Numbered from the stretch's first letter, positions 34,233 to 43,625 are shown. The stretch is 64,000 bases of DNA from Bradyrhizobium sp. dw_78 (GCF_018449525.1 NZ_JAAVUS010000004.1:372001-436000); one strand, 5' to 3'. Program-made: numbers and translations. The notes: generated by a model from the sequence alone, not told the origin.

Positions 34233-34622
34233 TTAAGCGGCGCGATCGGGCGCTTCGACGACGTCCGGCACCGCGCAGGACAATCTGCCCTGATGGCCTT
34301 CGCCCCAGGCCTTGAGGATATCGATCACCGGACGCAGGCTCTCGCCGATTTCCGACAGCCGATATTCGACCCGCGGCGGGACCTCGGCATAGACCTTGCG
34401 GACCACGAGATTGTCCTCCTCCAGCGCGCGAAGCTGCTTGGTCAGCATGCGCTGGGTAATGCCGGGCATCCGCCGACGTAATTCGCCGAAACGCTGGGTG
34501 CCGCCTTGCAGGTGGTAGAGGATGACGCCCTTCCATTTGCCGTCGATCAGATCCAGCGTCGTTTCGACCGCGCAGCCGGGCCGGTGTCCAAAATCCCGTC
34601 GTTTCATCGGCGATTTTCCCAT
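34233..34622 (-). CDS. HxlR-family transcriptional regulator
   Basis: About 129 residues from the ATG at 34622; ATG 34607 and TTG 34631 are alternatives. It carries the HxlR winged-helix signature GCAVETTLDLIDGKWKGVILYHLQGGTQRFGELRRRMPGITQRMLTKQLRALEED, with a wing region VPPRVEYRLSEIG. HxlR proteins respond to reactive electrophiles or redox state and usually repress a divergent oxidoreductase gene. Here the neighbour is a zinc-type alcohol dehydrogenase family gene, and the inverted repeat at 34632-34650 sits in the shared region. Confidence 0.9.
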   Translation of the reverse strand: MGKSPMKRRDFGHRPGCAVETTLDLIDGKWKGVILYHLQGGTQRFGELRRRMPGITQRMLTKQLRALEEDNLVVRKVYAEVPPRVEYRLSEIGESLRPVIDILKAWGEGHQGRLSCAVPDVVEAPDRAA

Positions 34623-34631
34623 AGTATCCAA

Positions 34632-34650
34632 ACAGGGACTATATCCCTGT
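34632..34650. promoter_or_regulatory. Inverted repeat ACAGGGA-N5-TCCCTGT, candidate HxlR operator
   Basis: Seven-base perfect arms around CTATA lie 10 bases upstream of the HxlR ATG, between it and the divergent dehydrogenase gene. The spacer resembles a -10 element, so binding would block transcription. Confidence 0.6.
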
Positions 34651-34691
34651 ATTTACAGTACTTGCCAAATGAGCGCCAGCGCGACAGTTGT

Positions 34692-34752
34692 AGCTTTTTC
34701 GAGCGAAGTGGGAGCCGGTTCGCGCGAAGAGAACGCGTCAAAACAACGCTCG
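34692..34752. repeat. Dispersed repeat, 100-bp type (copy 2, partial)
   Basis: It reads AGCTTTTTCGAGCGAAGTGG, CCGGTTCGCGCGAAGA and AACGCGTCAAAACAA, matching the first two thirds of the copy at 27684. The terminal hairpin is missing. It lies in the leader of the alcohol dehydrogenase gene. Confidence 0.75.
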
Positions 34753-34776
34753 CCCCATCTGATGGAGACCACGGAC

Positions 34777-35790
34777 ATGAAGGCTGTCGGGTATAAAAAG
34801 TCGCTTCCGATCGAAGATCCGGAGGCGTTGATCGATTTCGAGACCTCCAAGCCGGAGCCGCGCGGCCGCGACATTCGGGTTGCCGTGAAGGCGATCTCGG
34901 CCAATCCGGTCGATTACAAGGTGCGCAAGCGCGCCGCCCCGCCCGCGGGCGAAACCAAGATCCTCGGCTACGACGCCGCCGGCGTCGTGGACGCGATCGG
35001 TCCCGAAGTCACGCTGTTCAAGTCCGGCGACGAGGTCTTCTATGCCGGCTCGGTCCTGCGCCAGGGCACCAATTCGGAATTTCATCTGGTCGACGAGCGC
35101 ATCGTCGGCAAGAAGCCGAAAAGCCTTTCCTTCGCGCAGGCCGCCGCACTGCCGCTGACCTCGATCACCGCCTGGGAATTGCTGTTCGACCGCCTCGGCG
35201 TCGCGCCCGGCAAGAGCGTCGATCCGCGCACGCTGCTGATCACGGGCGGCGCCGGCGGCGTCGGCTCGATCCTCATCCAGCTGGCCCGCCGCCTCACCGG
35301 CCTGACCGTGGTCGCCACCGCGACCCGGCCGGAATCGCGAGAATGGTGCCTCGATCTCGGCGCCCACGCGGTCATCGATCACGGCAAGCCGATGAAGGAG
35401 CAGATCGAGAAACTGAAGCTGCCGCCGGTCGAACTGGTCGCAAGCCTCACCTTCACCGAGCAGCACTACAAGGCGATCGCGGACTTCATGGCGCCGCAAG
35501 GCAAGTACAGCCTGATCGACGATCCCCAGGAATTCAACGTCAGCGCCTTCAAGGGCAAGGCGATCTCGATCCACTGGGAATCGATGTTCACCCGCTCGTC
35601 GTTCCAGACGGCGGACATGATCGGCCAGCACGATCTTCTGAACGACGTTTCCGATCTGATCGACAAAGGCGTGCTGCGCACCACGCTCGATCAGAGTTTC
35701 GGGACGATCAACGCCGCCAATCTGAAGCGCGCCCATGCGTTGTTGGAAAGCGGCAAGTCGCGCGGCAAGATCGTGCTCGAGGGCTGGTAA
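34777..35790 (+). CDS. Zinc-type alcohol dehydrogenase/quinone oxidoreductase family protein
   Basis: A protein of 337 residues from the ATG at 34777 with GGAG nine bases upstream. It has a GroES-like N-terminal half (NPVDYKVRKR, ILGYDAAGVVDAIGPEV) and a Rossmann half with LLITGGAGGVGSILIQLA (153-170). Zinc-binding cysteines of classical ADH are absent, so it is closer to NADPH:quinone/enone oxidoreductases. Its likely job is reduction of reactive carbonyls or quinones. It is divergent from the HxlR regulator, which probably controls it. Confidence 0.9.
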   Translation: MKAVGYKKSLPIEDPEALIDFETSKPEPRGRDIRVAVKAISANPVDYKVRKRAAPPAGETKILGYDAAGVVDAIGPEVTLFKSGDEVFYAGSVLRQGTNSEFHLVDERIVGKKPKSLSFAQAAALPLTSITAWELLFDRLGVAPGKSVDPRTLLITGGAGGVGSILIQLARRLTGLTVVATATRPESREWCLDLGAHAVIDHGKPMKEQIEKLKLPPVELVASLTFTEQHYKAIADFMAPQGKYSLIDDPQEFNVSAFKGKAISIHWESMFTRSSFQTADMIGQHDLLNDVSDLIDKGVLRTTLDQSFGTINAANLKRAHALLESGKSRGKIVLEGW

Positions 35791-35824
35791 ACGCGCTGCG
35801 TGGCGTGCGGGCTCCGGCTGCTGC

Positions 35825-37153
35825 TTAGTCCGGGGACCGCACGCCGTTGTCGGGCAGATGCGGCGTCGCCCGCGCGATAAACCCCTGCGCGAGCGCATGA
35901 TAGATTCCCTCCTTGCACACCCAGCGCGAGGTGGCGTAGGCGATCATGGCGGCGGCCATCAGCGGCACGACCATGGTGTGGTTGTCCGTCATCTCGGTCA
36001 CGATGACAAAGGCCGTAATCGGCGCCTGAACCACGCCGGCAAAATAGGACACCATTCCAAGCAGCATGATCGCAGCGAGCGGCGCCCCCGGAAACAGCGA
36101 AGCGACATTGGTGCCGATTCCGGCACCGACCGCGAGCGAAGGCGCAAAAATGCCGCCCGGAATCCCGCTAATCGAGGCGAACGTCGTCGCCAGGAATTTC
36201 AGGATGGCGAAGTTCGCCGGCAACGGCGTCCCGCTTTCAAGTGCTGACTTCACCTGCGAATAGCCCGTGCCATAGACAGTATCGCCGGACACGATGCCGC
36301 AGATCGCGACGGCAAAACCGCAGATCAAAGCGAACCCAAGCGAATAGCGCTTGATCGCGCGCCCGACCGGGCCCGAAAATCCGCGCGCCATCATGATGAC
36401 CATACGGCTGAAAAGGCCGCCTGCCAGCCCGCCAACGACACCGCACACGGGAATCGCAAGCCAGTCGATGCCATTACGCAACGTCATCGCGCTGCTGCCG
36501 AAATAAGCATAATTGCCCATCAACGCGATCGAGGTCAGGCCGGCTGCAACCACCGCGCCAATGATAAGGCTGCTGGTCCGGGTCTCGAAGGCACGGCTCA
36601 TCTCCTCGATCCCGAACACGATTCCCGCAAGAGGCGTGTTGAAAGCGGCGGCGACGCCGGCCGCGGCACCCGCCAGGATCAGGCCAGGCTGACGCCGGGG
36701 CGAGAAACGGCCCAGCGCGAACATGATGGAGGCGCCGATCTGAACCGTCGGTCCCTCGCGTCCCACCGAAGCACCGCATAACAGGCCGAACAGGGTCAGG
36801 ATGACCTTCCCGAATGCAATGCGGAGCGAGACCAGATTCTCGCGGGCCTTCGGGTCGGTCAGGTGACGCGCGGCGATGGCCTGCGGAATGCCGCTGCCCT
36901 GCGCATTCGGAAAGAAGCGATTGGTCAGGTACACCGCCAGCGCAAAACCGAGCGGCGTGACCACGAGCGAAATATAGCGGGATATTGACAGCAAATCCGC
37001 AAAGGCGATTTGCGCCAGGTCCGCAAGCTGCGCCAGCGCCACGGCAGCCGCACCGACCCCGATGCCGCCAAGGAGGAAGATGCCGCGCCGCTGCCACTGC
37101 CGGGATGTGATCCTGATCCACCGTTTGCGGCGGAGCGAAAGGGCGAACGTCAT
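35825..37153 (-). CDS. ClC-type chloride/proton exchanger
   Basis: A protein of 442 residues from the ATG at 37153, with about 10 or more membrane helices. Selectivity-filter motifs are GSGIP (86-90), GREGP with the gating Glu133, and GGIFAPSL later. Glu-Glu at 183-184 (FGIEEM) matches the internal proton glutamate of the exchangers, so a 2Cl/H antiporter is more likely than a channel. It sits in the inner membrane. It is convergent with the dehydrogenase gene, 34 bases away. The frame extends 75 bases upstream of the chosen start, without family-like sequence. Confidence 0.92.
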   Translation of the reverse strand: MTFALSLRRKRWIRITSRQWQRRGIFLLGGIGVGAAAVALAQLADLAQIAFADLLSISRYISLVVTPLGFALAVYLTNRFFPNAQGSGIPQAIAARHLTDPKARENLVSLRIAFGKVILTLFGLLCGASVGREGPTVQIGASIMFALGRFSPRRQPGLILAGAAAGVAAAFNTPLAGIVFGIEEMSRAFETRTSSLIIGAVVAAGLTSIALMGNYAYFGSSAMTLRNGIDWLAIPVCGVVGGLAGGLFSRMVIMMARGFSGPVGRAIKRYSLGFALICGFAVAICGIVSGDTVYGTGYSQVKSALESGTPLPANFAILKFLATTFASISGIPGGIFAPSLAVGAGIGTNVASLFPGAPLAAIMLLGMVSYFAGVVQAPITAFVIVTEMTDNHTMVVPLMAAAMIAYATSRWVCKEGIYHALAQGFIARATPHLPDNGVRSPD

Positions 37154-37276
37154 GAGCGAACTTTTAGTCGATCGCCTGCGGCTGGGAAAGAAAAACTCCG
37201 GCCAGCGCAGGCGGCGAAGGGTGTCCATCGCCGCCTTTTCACGGGGCGCCCGCCCGCAACGATGACACAGGCTCTG

Positions 37277-38071
37277 CTATGCGATGGTCTGGACGATGCC
37301 GCCCTCGGCCCGCAGCGCCGCGCCATTGGTGGCGGAAGCTTGCTTCGAGCTGACATAGACCACCATGTTGGCGACTTCCTCGACGCTGGCAAAGCGCTGC
37401 AGCAGCGAGGTCGGGCGATGCTGCTTGACGAAATTGGCGGCCGCCTCTGCTTCCGACTGGCCGTTCTGTTTCGCGAGGTCCTTGACGAAGGTTTCCACGC
37501 CCTCCGACATCGTCGGCCCCGGCAGCACCGAATTGACGGTCACCGCCGTGCCGCGGGTCATCTCGGCCAGGCCGCGCGAGATCGCAAGCTGCGCGGTCTT
37601 GGTCATGCCGTAATGGATCATCTCCTTCGGGATGTTGAGCGCGGATTCCGATGAGATGAAAACGACGCGGCCCCAGTTGCGCTTCAGCATGCCCGGCAGA
37701 TAGACCCGCGACAGCCGCACGCCCGACATCACGTTGGTCTCGAAGAAGCGGCTCCAGTCTTCGTCGGGAATCTCGGTGAACGCCTTGGGCTCGAAGATCC
37801 CGGCATTGTTGATGAGGATGTCGACCTCCGGCAGCGCCGCGACCAGGCTGTCGCAGCCCGCGCCCGTGGACACATCGGCGGCGATGCCGCGGACCTTGCT
37901 GCCGGGCACGGCCTTGGTGATCGCGGCAGCCGCCGCATCGACCTTGGCTTGGGTCCGGCCGTTGACCACGACACTGGCACCCGCCGCGGCAAGCCCCTTG
38001 GCGATGGCGTGGCCGATGCCGGCGGTCGAGCCCGTCACCAGTGCGGTTTTTCCCGAAAGATCGATTTTCAT
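37277..38071 (-). CDS. Short-chain dehydrogenase/reductase
   Basis: A protein of 264 residues. The NAD(P) motif is TGSTAGIGHAIA (13-24), with an NNAG motif at 88-91. The catalytic set is Ser at 140/141 (FISSESA), Tyr154 and Lys158 (HYGMTK). A classical SDR fold acts on alcohols, ketones or sugars; the Bradyrhizobium type with SALNIPKEMIHYGMTKTAQLAISRG has no assigned substrate. It is monocistronic, 122 bases upstream of the ClC gene on the same strand, and reads away from the ribosomal operon terminator. Confidence 0.92.
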   Translation of the reverse strand: MKIDLSGKTALVTGSTAGIGHAIAKGLAAAGASVVVNGRTQAKVDAAAAAITKAVPGSKVRGIAADVSTGAGCDSLVAALPEVDILINNAGIFEPKAFTEIPDEDWSRFFETNVMSGVRLSRVYLPGMLKRNWGRVVFISSESALNIPKEMIHYGMTKTAQLAISRGLAEMTRGTAVTVNSVLPGPTMSEGVETFVKDLAKQNGQSEAEAAANFVKQHRPTSLLQRFASVEEVANMVVYVSSKQASATNGAALRAEGGIVQTIA

Positions 38072-38142
38072 GACTGATATCTCCAACGTTGATGCGCTGG
38101 ATATCGGGTGCGGGCCGCCCGTCCGCAATCGCTTTCAAGCTG

Positions 38143-38187
38143 GAGCATGGTCCGGAAAAGTGGAAACCGGTTTCCCTCGCGACAAAC
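38143..38187. repeat. Dispersed GGTCCGGAAAA-type palindrome (copy 1)
   Basis: The sequence AGCATGGTCCGGAAAAGTGG continues AAACCGGTTTCC and runs into CTCGCGACAAACGC. It is a relative of the hairpins at 40969, 44391, 52951 and 63912, all built on CGGAAAACCGG..CC.ACTTTTCCG. Confidence 0.72.
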
Positions 38188-38221
38188 GCTGAACGCGTTG
38201 GCGCAGGAAGCGATGCCCAAT

Positions 38222-38250
38222 AAAAAAGCGGCGCACAGAGCGCCGCTTTT
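38222..38250 (-). terminator. Terminator of the str-S10-spc-alpha operon
   Basis: On the minus strand a 7-bp perfect stem (GCGGCGC-TCTGT-GCGCCGC) is followed by six T residues, starting about 30 bases past the rplQ stop. On the plus strand a TTTT tract also follows the stem, so it may work in both directions. Confidence 0.93.
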
Positions 38251-38281
38251 GATGTGATAGCCCCGATAGGGCTGGGGTACG

Positions 38282-38698
38282 TCAGGCCGCTTCCGCTGCC
38301 TTCTCCTGTACCGGACCGGAATCCTTGCCCTTGGCGTCGACATCGCGATCGACGAATTCGATCACGGCCATCGGCGCGTTGTCGCCATAGCGGAAGCCGG
38401 CCTTGATGATACGGGTGTAGCCGCCCTGGCGATCCTTGTAACGAACCGCGAGCACGTCGAACAATTTCCTGGTCTGATCGAGATCGCGCATTTCGCTGAT
38501 CGCCTGACGGCGCATCGAAAGACCGCCCTTCTTGCCGAGCGTGACCAGCTTCTCGACGATCGGGCGCAATTCCTTGGCCTTCGGCAGCGTGGTGACGATC
38601 TGCTCGTGCTTGATCAGCGCCGCGCACATATTGGCGAACATCGCGCGCCGATGCTCGGCGGTACGATTGAGCTTCCGATGAACCTTGCCGTGACGCAT
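38282..38698 (-). CDS. rplQ: 50S ribosomal protein L17
   Basis: A protein of 138 residues beginning [24 protein letters not shown], the conserved L17 core (1-118), with an acidic C-terminal extension ([23 protein letters not shown]) as in other alphaproteobacteria. L17 binds near the peptide exit tunnel of the large subunit. It is the last gene of the 31-gene ribosomal cluster, 165 bases after rpoA, and the gap holds a REP palindrome. A strong terminator follows. Confidence 0.97.
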   Translation of the reverse strand: MRHGKVHRKLNRTAEHRRAMFANMCAALIKHEQIVTTLPKAKELRPIVEKLVTLGKKGGLSMRRQAISEMRDLDQTRKLFDVLAVRYKDRQGGYTRIIKAGFRYGDNAPMAVIEFVDRDVDAKGKDSGPVQEKAAEAA

Positions 38699-38779
38699 GA
38701 TTTTATTCCTTCGTTTCTGTTTGCCACGACGGTTCGTCGGACATCTTGCTCAGGTGGGCCGCCTGCGTTCGCCCCGGTC

Positions 38780-38859
38780 AGTCATTCCGGACGTCGCGAA
38801 GCGGCGATCCGGAATCTCGAGATTCCGGGTCTGGTGCTGACGCACCATCCCGGAATGAC
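38780..38859. repeat. REP-like palindrome between rpoA and rplQ
   Basis: Bounded by GTCATTCCGG and CCGGAATGAC, with a perfect 20-bp palindrome CCGGAATCTCGAGATTCCGG at 38809-38828. Same family as 17491-17532 and 23973-24097. Confidence 0.9.
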
Positions 38860-38863
38860 GAAA

Positions 38864-39895
38864 TCAGTAATGATCCTCGAAGCGCTTGGCCAGTTCGTCG
38901 ATATTCTCCGGCGGCCAGCCCGGCACTTCCATGCCGAGATGCAGACCCATCTGGGCCAACACTTCCTTGATTTCGTTCAGCGACTTGCGGCCGAAGTTCG
39001 GGGTGCGGAGCATTTCCGCTTCCGACTTCTGCACGAGGTCGCCGATATAGACGATGTTGTCGTTCTTCAGGCAGTTCGCCGAACGAACCGACAATTCGAG
39101 TTCGTCGACCTTCTTGAGGAACGCCGGGTTGAACGCGAGATCGGGGATGATCTCCTGCGCCACTTCCTTGCGCGGCTCTTCGAAATTGACGAACACGTTG
39201 AGCTGATCCTGCAGGATGCGGGCGGCATAGGCCACCGAATCCTCCGGGCTGATCGCGCCGTTGGTCTCGATCACCATGGTCAGCTTGTCGTAGTCGAGGA
39301 TCTGGCCCTCGCGGGTGTTCTCGACCTTGTACGAGACCTTGCGCACCGGCGAGAACAGACTGTCGACCGGGATCAGGCCGATCGGCGCATCCTCGGGGCG
39401 GTTGCGCTCGGCGGCGACATAGCCCTTGCCGGAGGCGACCGTGAATTCCATGCGGATTTCCGCGCCCTCGTCCAGCGTGCAGATCTGCAGGTCCGGATTG
39501 AGCACGACGACATCGCCGACGGTCTGGATGTCACCGGCGGTGACGACGCCCGGACCCTGCTTCTTCACGACCATGCGCTTGGGGCCTTCGCCCTGCATCT
39601 TGATCGAAATGTCCTTGATGTTCAGCACGATGTCGGTGACGTCCTCGCGAACGCCCGCGATCGAGGAGAACTCGTGCAGCACGCCGTCGATATGCACCGA
39701 CTGCACCGCCGCGCCTTGCAGCGACGACAACAGGATGCGGCGCAACGCGTTGCCGAGGGTTTGACCGAAGCCGCGCTCCAGCGGCTCCGCGACCAGCGTC
39801 GCGAAACGGCTCGCGTCGGTGCCGGGAGTTACCTGGAGCTTGTTCGGCCGGATAAGTTCTTGCCAATTTTTCTGGATCGTCACTGTTTCACCCAT
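38864..39895 (-). CDS. rpoA: RNA polymerase alpha subunit
   Basis: A protein of 343 residues. The N-terminal dimerisation domain ([20 protein letters not shown]...[24 protein letters not shown]) is followed by a linker and the C-terminal DNA/activator-binding domain ([26 protein letters not shown]...[13 protein letters not shown]). The NTD assembles beta and beta' and the CTD contacts UP elements and regulators. It lies 113 bases after rpsK, and a REP element separates it from rplQ. Length is normal for alphaproteobacteria. Confidence 0.98.
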   Translation of the reverse strand: MGETVTIQKNWQELIRPNKLQVTPGTDASRFATLVAEPLERGFGQTLGNALRRILLSSLQGAAVQSVHIDGVLHEFSSIAGVREDVTDIVLNIKDISIKMQGEGPKRMVVKKQGPGVVTAGDIQTVGDVVVLNPDLQICTLDEGAEIRMEFTVASGKGYVAAERNRPEDAPIGLIPVDSLFSPVRKVSYKVENTREGQILDYDKLTMVIETNGAISPEDSVAYAARILQDQLNVFVNFEEPRKEVAQEIIPDLAFNPAFLKKVDELELSVRSANCLKNDNIVYIGDLVQKSEAEMLRTPNFGRKSLNEIKEVLAQMGLHLGMEVPGWPPENIDELAKRFEDHY

Positions 39896-40008
39896 ACGGG
39901 CCGGTTATCTTGCCAACCAGATAACCGGCGTTGGAGAGATCGCGGATCAGCCCGCGGCTTTAAAATATAAAAACCATCGCAGGCGGACCGGCCGCCCGCG
40001 ATCGAACA

Positions 40009-40398
40009 TCAAACCCGCCGGCGTTTGCGCGGACGGCAACCATTATGCGGGATCGTCGTCACGTCGCGGATCGATGTGACGGTGAAGCCCGCAGCCTGCA
40101 GCGCGCGAAGCGCCGATTCACGGCCCGAACCGGGACCAGCCACCTCAACCTCCAGCGTGCGCATGCCGTGTTCCTGCGCCTTCTTGGAGACGTCCTCCGC
40201 CGCGACCTGCGCCGCATAGGGGGTCGATTTGCGGGAGCCCTTGAAACCCATCGTGCCGGCCGACGACCAGGCAATGGTGTTGCCCTGCGCGTCGGTGATG
40301 GTGATGGTCGTGTTGTTGAACGACGAATTCACATGCGCGATGCCGGATGCGATGTTCTTGCGTTCGCGGCGGCGTACGCGGGTGGCTTCCTTGCCCAT
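40009..40398 (-). CDS. rpsK: 30S ribosomal protein S11
   Basis: A protein of 129 residues: [37 protein letters not shown]...[24 protein letters not shown], ending [18 protein letters not shown]11 lies on the platform of the small subunit near the mRNA exit. It is in the alpha operon, 110 bases after rpsM. Its length and C-terminal basic tail are standard. Confidence 0.98.
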   Translation of the reverse strand: MGKEATRVRRRERKNIASGIAHVNSSFNNTTITITDAQGNTIAWSSAGTMGFKGSRKSTPYAAQVAAEDVSKKAQEHGMRTLEVEVAGPGSGRESALRALQAAGFTVTSIRDVTTIPHNGCRPRKRRRV

Positions 40399-40508
40399 TC
40401 CAAAACCTTTCCTGTGATCTCAAACGCCGCCGTAATGCCAGCGGCTACACCTAAAAAAGCAAGCGGCGAGCAATCGTTACCCGCCACTTCCCATTCTCAA
40501 TTCGCTTG

Positions 40509-40877
40509 TTACTTCTTCTTGCCGGCGATCGACTTGGCCGGCCCCTTGCGCGTGCGGGCATTGGTATGGGTGCGCTGACCGCGCACCGGCAACCCGCGAC
40601 GATGACGCAGGCCGCGATAGCAACCGAGATCCATCAGACGCTTGATGTTCATGCCGGTCTCGCGGCGCAGGTCGCCCTCGACCAGATAGTCGCGGTCGAT
40701 CACTTCGCGGATCTGCAACACTTCCTGGTCGGACAATTGATTGACGCGACGATCGGTCGGGATCTTGACCTTCTCCAGGATATCGGCCGCGTTCTTCTGG
40801 CCGATGCCATGGATGTACTGAAGCGCGATCAGGACGCGCTTGTTGGTCGGAATATTCACGCCGGCAATACGGGCCAC
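40509..40877 (-). CDS. rpsM: 30S ribosomal protein S13
   Basis: A protein of 122 residues from a GTG at 40877, preceded by AGGAGAG; the upstream ATG at 40898 would add seven residues not found in S13. The sequence (M)[25 protein letters not shown] is diagnostic, with the basic tail [23 protein letters not shown] reaching towards tRNA. S13 forms bridges to the large subunit at the head of 30S. It is separated from adk by 280 bases that carry a hairpin repeat. The rpmJ and infA genes found here in many bacteria are absent, as usual in this group. Confidence 0.97.
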   Translation of the reverse strand: MARIAGVNIPTNKRVLIALQYIHGIGQKNAADILEKVKIPTDRRVNQLSDQEVLQIREVIDRDYLVEGDLRRETGMNIKRLMDLGCYRGLRHRRGLPVRGQRTHTNARTRKGPAKSIAGKKK

Positions 40878-40968
40878 GGACTTCTCTCCTGTCGCCAATC
40901 GCTCTCGGACCGGCTGTTGTCTGGATCACGATCCGATCAAATCGAACAGCGATCTCATCTCTTTGTTT

Positions 40969-41015
40969 GAGCACGACATTTCGGAAAACCGCTTCCCGCT
41001 TTTCCGGATCATGCT
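40969..41015. repeat. Dispersed CGGAAAACCG..CTTTTCCG palindrome (copy 2)
   Basis: GAGCACGA...TCATGCTC arms enclose CGGAAAA and TTTTCCG arms, making a two-part hairpin in the adk-rpsM gap. The gap (41016-41157) otherwise holds nothing I recognise. Confidence 0.82.
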
Positions 41016-41157
41016 CTGGTTTATTTCGGGCAGGTATCCTGCAAACACGAACACGACGCCCTGCCCCCTCGGTTACCTCGGGGCCCGGCATCGTCTGGAA
41101 ACTATCCGACCTGATTCCGTTCTATTAAAGGATTCAACCTGGTTTCGTCAACCGCCA

Positions 41158-42102
41158 CTATGCTTTAGCTCGCTTTTTCGTGACCTTTTTGACGGCTTTC
41201 TTCGCCGTTTTCTTCACTGCCTTGCTGGGTTTGCCAAACCGCCGGGCCTTGAGACCAGCCTTGGAAGTCGCCTTGGGGGCGCCAGCCGCCCGGCGGGCCG
41301 ATTTCTTGGCAGTCTTGCCGGTTCCCGTTTTGGCTCCCTTGCCCGCCGATTTTCCGGCCTTCCGGGCAGCCACCTTCCGGGCTGTCCTGGCGGCCTTTTT
41401 GGGGGCTTTGCGGGCCGCAGCCTTGGCGGCCTTGCCTGGCGATCCAGCGCCCGTTTTCGTGTTCCCCTTCACGACCCGTTTGGCGGAGGCCGCCTTCTTT
41501 TCCTGCGGTTCCACCGCTCCCATGGCGGCGAGGATGTGGTTGATCTCGCGCGTGACGTGCTCGATGGTCATCATGCCGTCGACCGTCGCCAGCTTGCGCC
41601 GTTCTGAATAATAGTGAATCAGCGGTTCGGTCAACGCGCGATAGCTCGCCAGACGCTTCGACAGCACCTCCGGCGTGTCGTCGACACGCACCACCTCGCC
41701 CCGCGCGCGCATCTCGGCCACGCGCGTCTCGACGCGATCGAGCAGCGCGCTTTCATTGACCCGCAGTTCGATCACGGCATCCAGCTTGATGTGCTTGTGC
41801 TTGAGCAGTTCGTCGAGCGCCTCGGCCTGCGGCACGGTGCGCGGAAAGCCGTCGAGGATGAAGCCGTTCTTCATGTCCGGCTGGTCGAGCCGATCGGAAA
41901 TGATCCCGATCACGATCTCGTCCGGCACCAGCGAGCCGCTGGCCATGATATCCTTGGCCTGAAGACCGACCGGGGTCTCGGCGGCAACCGCCGCGCGCAA
42001 CATCTCACCGGTCGAAAGCTGAACGATGCCGTATTTCTGGACCAGCCGTTGCGCCTGGGTCCCCTTGCCCGCCCCCGGCGGCCCGAGAAGAATCAGTCTC
42101 AT
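41158..42102 (-). CDS. adk: Adenylate kinase with histone H1-like C-terminal tail
   Basis: A protein of 314 residues, about 100 more than usual. The core (1-195) is a short-form adenylate kinase: GPPGAGKGT (8-16), the AMP site STGEMLRAA (30-38), DGFPRT (84-89) and a small lid around [14 protein letters not shown] (138-151). It equilibrates ATP, ADP and AMP. From about residue 202 on, no acidic residue occurs, and the tail is almost all Lys, Ala, Arg, Gly and Thr in KAAKKA-like repeats, as in histone H1-type or Hc1-like DNA-binding proteins. It sits in its normal place after secY. The open frame continues without a break, so a frameshift artefact is unlikely. Confidence 0.92.
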   Translation of the reverse strand: MRLILLGPPGAGKGTQAQRLVQKYGIVQLSTGEMLRAAVAAETPVGLQAKDIMASGSLVPDEIVIGIISDRLDQPDMKNGFILDGFPRTVPQAEALDELLKHKHIKLDAVIELRVNESALLDRVETRVAEMRARGEVVRVDDTPEVLSKRLASYRALTEPLIHYYSERRKLATVDGMMTIEHVTREINHILAAMGAVEPQEKKAASAKRVVKGNTKTGAGSPGKAAKAAARKAPKKAARTARKVAARKAGKSAGKGAKTGTGKTAKKSARRAAGAPKATSKAGLKARRFGKPSKAVKKTAKKAVKKVTKKRAKA

Positions 42103-42183
42103 CTATGTTCGCCCCCCGGCTCGGTGAGCGAACCGGCCGCGCACCCTTTGTTCTGGATTTCAAATCAACGCCAGGCGTTGCCT

Positions 42184-43515
42184 TTAGCGGCGACGCCCTC
42201 GCAATTTCGACTTCCTGATCAGTCCCTCGTACTGGTGCGCGAGCAAATAGCCCTGAACCTGCGCGACCGTATCCATGGTCACGCTGACGACGATCAACAG
42301 CGACGTTCCGCCAAAATAGAACGGCACCGCCGCATAGGAAATCATGATTTCGGGAATCAGGCAGACGATCGCCAGATAGATCGCACCGATCACGGTGATG
42401 CGCGAGAGCACATAGTCGATATATTCGGCGGTGCGCTCGCCCGGCCGGATGCCCGGAATGAAGCCGCCATGCTTCTTGAGGTTGTCGGCGGTCTCGGTCG
42501 GATTGAACACGATCGCGGTATAGAAAAAGGCGAAGAACACGATCAGCGCCAGATAAAGCACGAGGAACAGCGGACGGCCGTGGCCGAGCTGCGTCGTGAT
42601 CCACTGGAACCATTCCGGCCCCTTGCCGGCGTTGAAATTCGCAACCGTCGTCGGCAACAGCAGCAGCGAGGACGCGAAGATCGGCGGAATCACGCCCGAA
42701 GTGTTCAGCTTGAGCGGCAGATGCGAGGACTGGCCCTCGAACATCTTGTTGCCGACCTGGCGCTTCGGATACTGGATCAGCAGCCTGCGCTGCGCCCGCT
42801 CCATGAACACGATGAAAGCGATCACCGCGACCGCCATCACGATCACGACCAGGATCAGGCCGGTGGACAGCGCGCCCTGGCGGCCCAGTTCCAGCATGTT
42901 CGCCAGCGCCGACGGCAATTCGGCGACAATACCGGAAAGAATGATCAGCGAAATACCGTTGCCGATGCCGCGCGAGGTGATCTGCTCGCCGAGCCACATC
43001 AGGAACATGGTGCCGCCGGTCAGCGTGATCGCGGTCGAGACGCGGAAGAACATGCCGGGATCGCTGACGACGTTGCCGGCGCCCTCCAGGCCGACCGCGA
43101 TGCCATAGGACTGGAACGCGGCGAGGATCACGGTGAGATAGCGGGTGTACTGGTTCAGCGTCTTGCGGCCGGCCTCGCCTTCCTTCTTCAGGGCCTCGAG
43201 CTGCGGCGATACCGTGGTTAGAAGCTGGATGATGATCGAGGCCGAAATATACGGCATGATGTTCAAGGCAAAGATCGCCATGCGGTGAATGCCACCGCCG
43301 GAGAACATGTTGAACATGCCGAGGATGCCGCCGGCCTGGGTATTGAACACCTGTTCCCAGATATTGGGATCAATGCCCGGCAGCGGGATATAGGTGCCCA
43401 GCCGGTAAACAAGCAGCGCACCCAGCGTGAACCAGATGCGCTTCTTCAGTTCGTCAGCCTTGGCAAACGCCCCGAAATTGAGGTTTGCCGCCAGTTGTTC
43501 CGCTGCTGAAACCAT
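42184..43515 (-). CDS. secY: Sec translocon channel subunit SecY
   Basis: A protein of 443 residues from the ATG at 43515; upstream in-frame residues are not SecY-like. It has ten transmembrane helices and an N-terminal amphipathic region (MVSAAEQLAANLNFGAFAKADELKKRIWFTLGALLVYRLGTYIPLPG). Lateral-gate and cytosolic loop motifs include KKEGEAGRKTLNQYTRYLT and GFIPGIRPGERTAEY. It is the inner-membrane channel for secreted and membrane proteins with SecE and SecG. It lies 143 bases after rplO, whose gap includes a hairpin, and 81 bases before adk. Confidence 0.98.
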   Translation of the reverse strand: MVSAAEQLAANLNFGAFAKADELKKRIWFTLGALLVYRLGTYIPLPGIDPNIWEQVFNTQAGGILGMFNMFSGGGIHRMAIFALNIMPYISASIIIQLLTTVSPQLEALKKEGEAGRKTLNQYTRYLTVILAAFQSYGIAVGLEGAGNVVSDPGMFFRVSTAITLTGGTMFLMWLGEQITSRGIGNGISLIILSGIVAELPSALANMLELGRQGALSTGLILVVIVMAVAVIAFIVFMERAQRRLLIQYPKRQVGNKMFEGQSSHLPLKLNTSGVIPPIFASSLLLLPTTVANFNAGKGPEWFQWITTQLGHGRPLFLVLYLALIVFFAFFYTAIVFNPTETADNLKKHGGFIPGIRPGERTAEYIDYVLSRITVIGAIYLAIVCLIPEIMISYAAVPFYFGGTSLLIVVSVTMDTVAQVQGYLLAHQYEGLIRKSKLRGRRR

Positions 43516-43625
43516 GTTTGGCTTTCTCCCGCCGCCCTCACACCGACGCCCCGGCGGGGACATTCGGCAGACGCCGGACATTATTTGGCACTCGGCCCCG
43601 ATAAGTCCATTGTCCTATCGTGCCG

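Noticed and set aside
41180..41611. A plus-strand Ala/Leu/Phe-rich frame resembling a membrane protein
   Set aside because: It is the complement of the Lys/Ala tail of adk; AAG and GCC codons read backwards give Leu, Phe, Ala and Gly.
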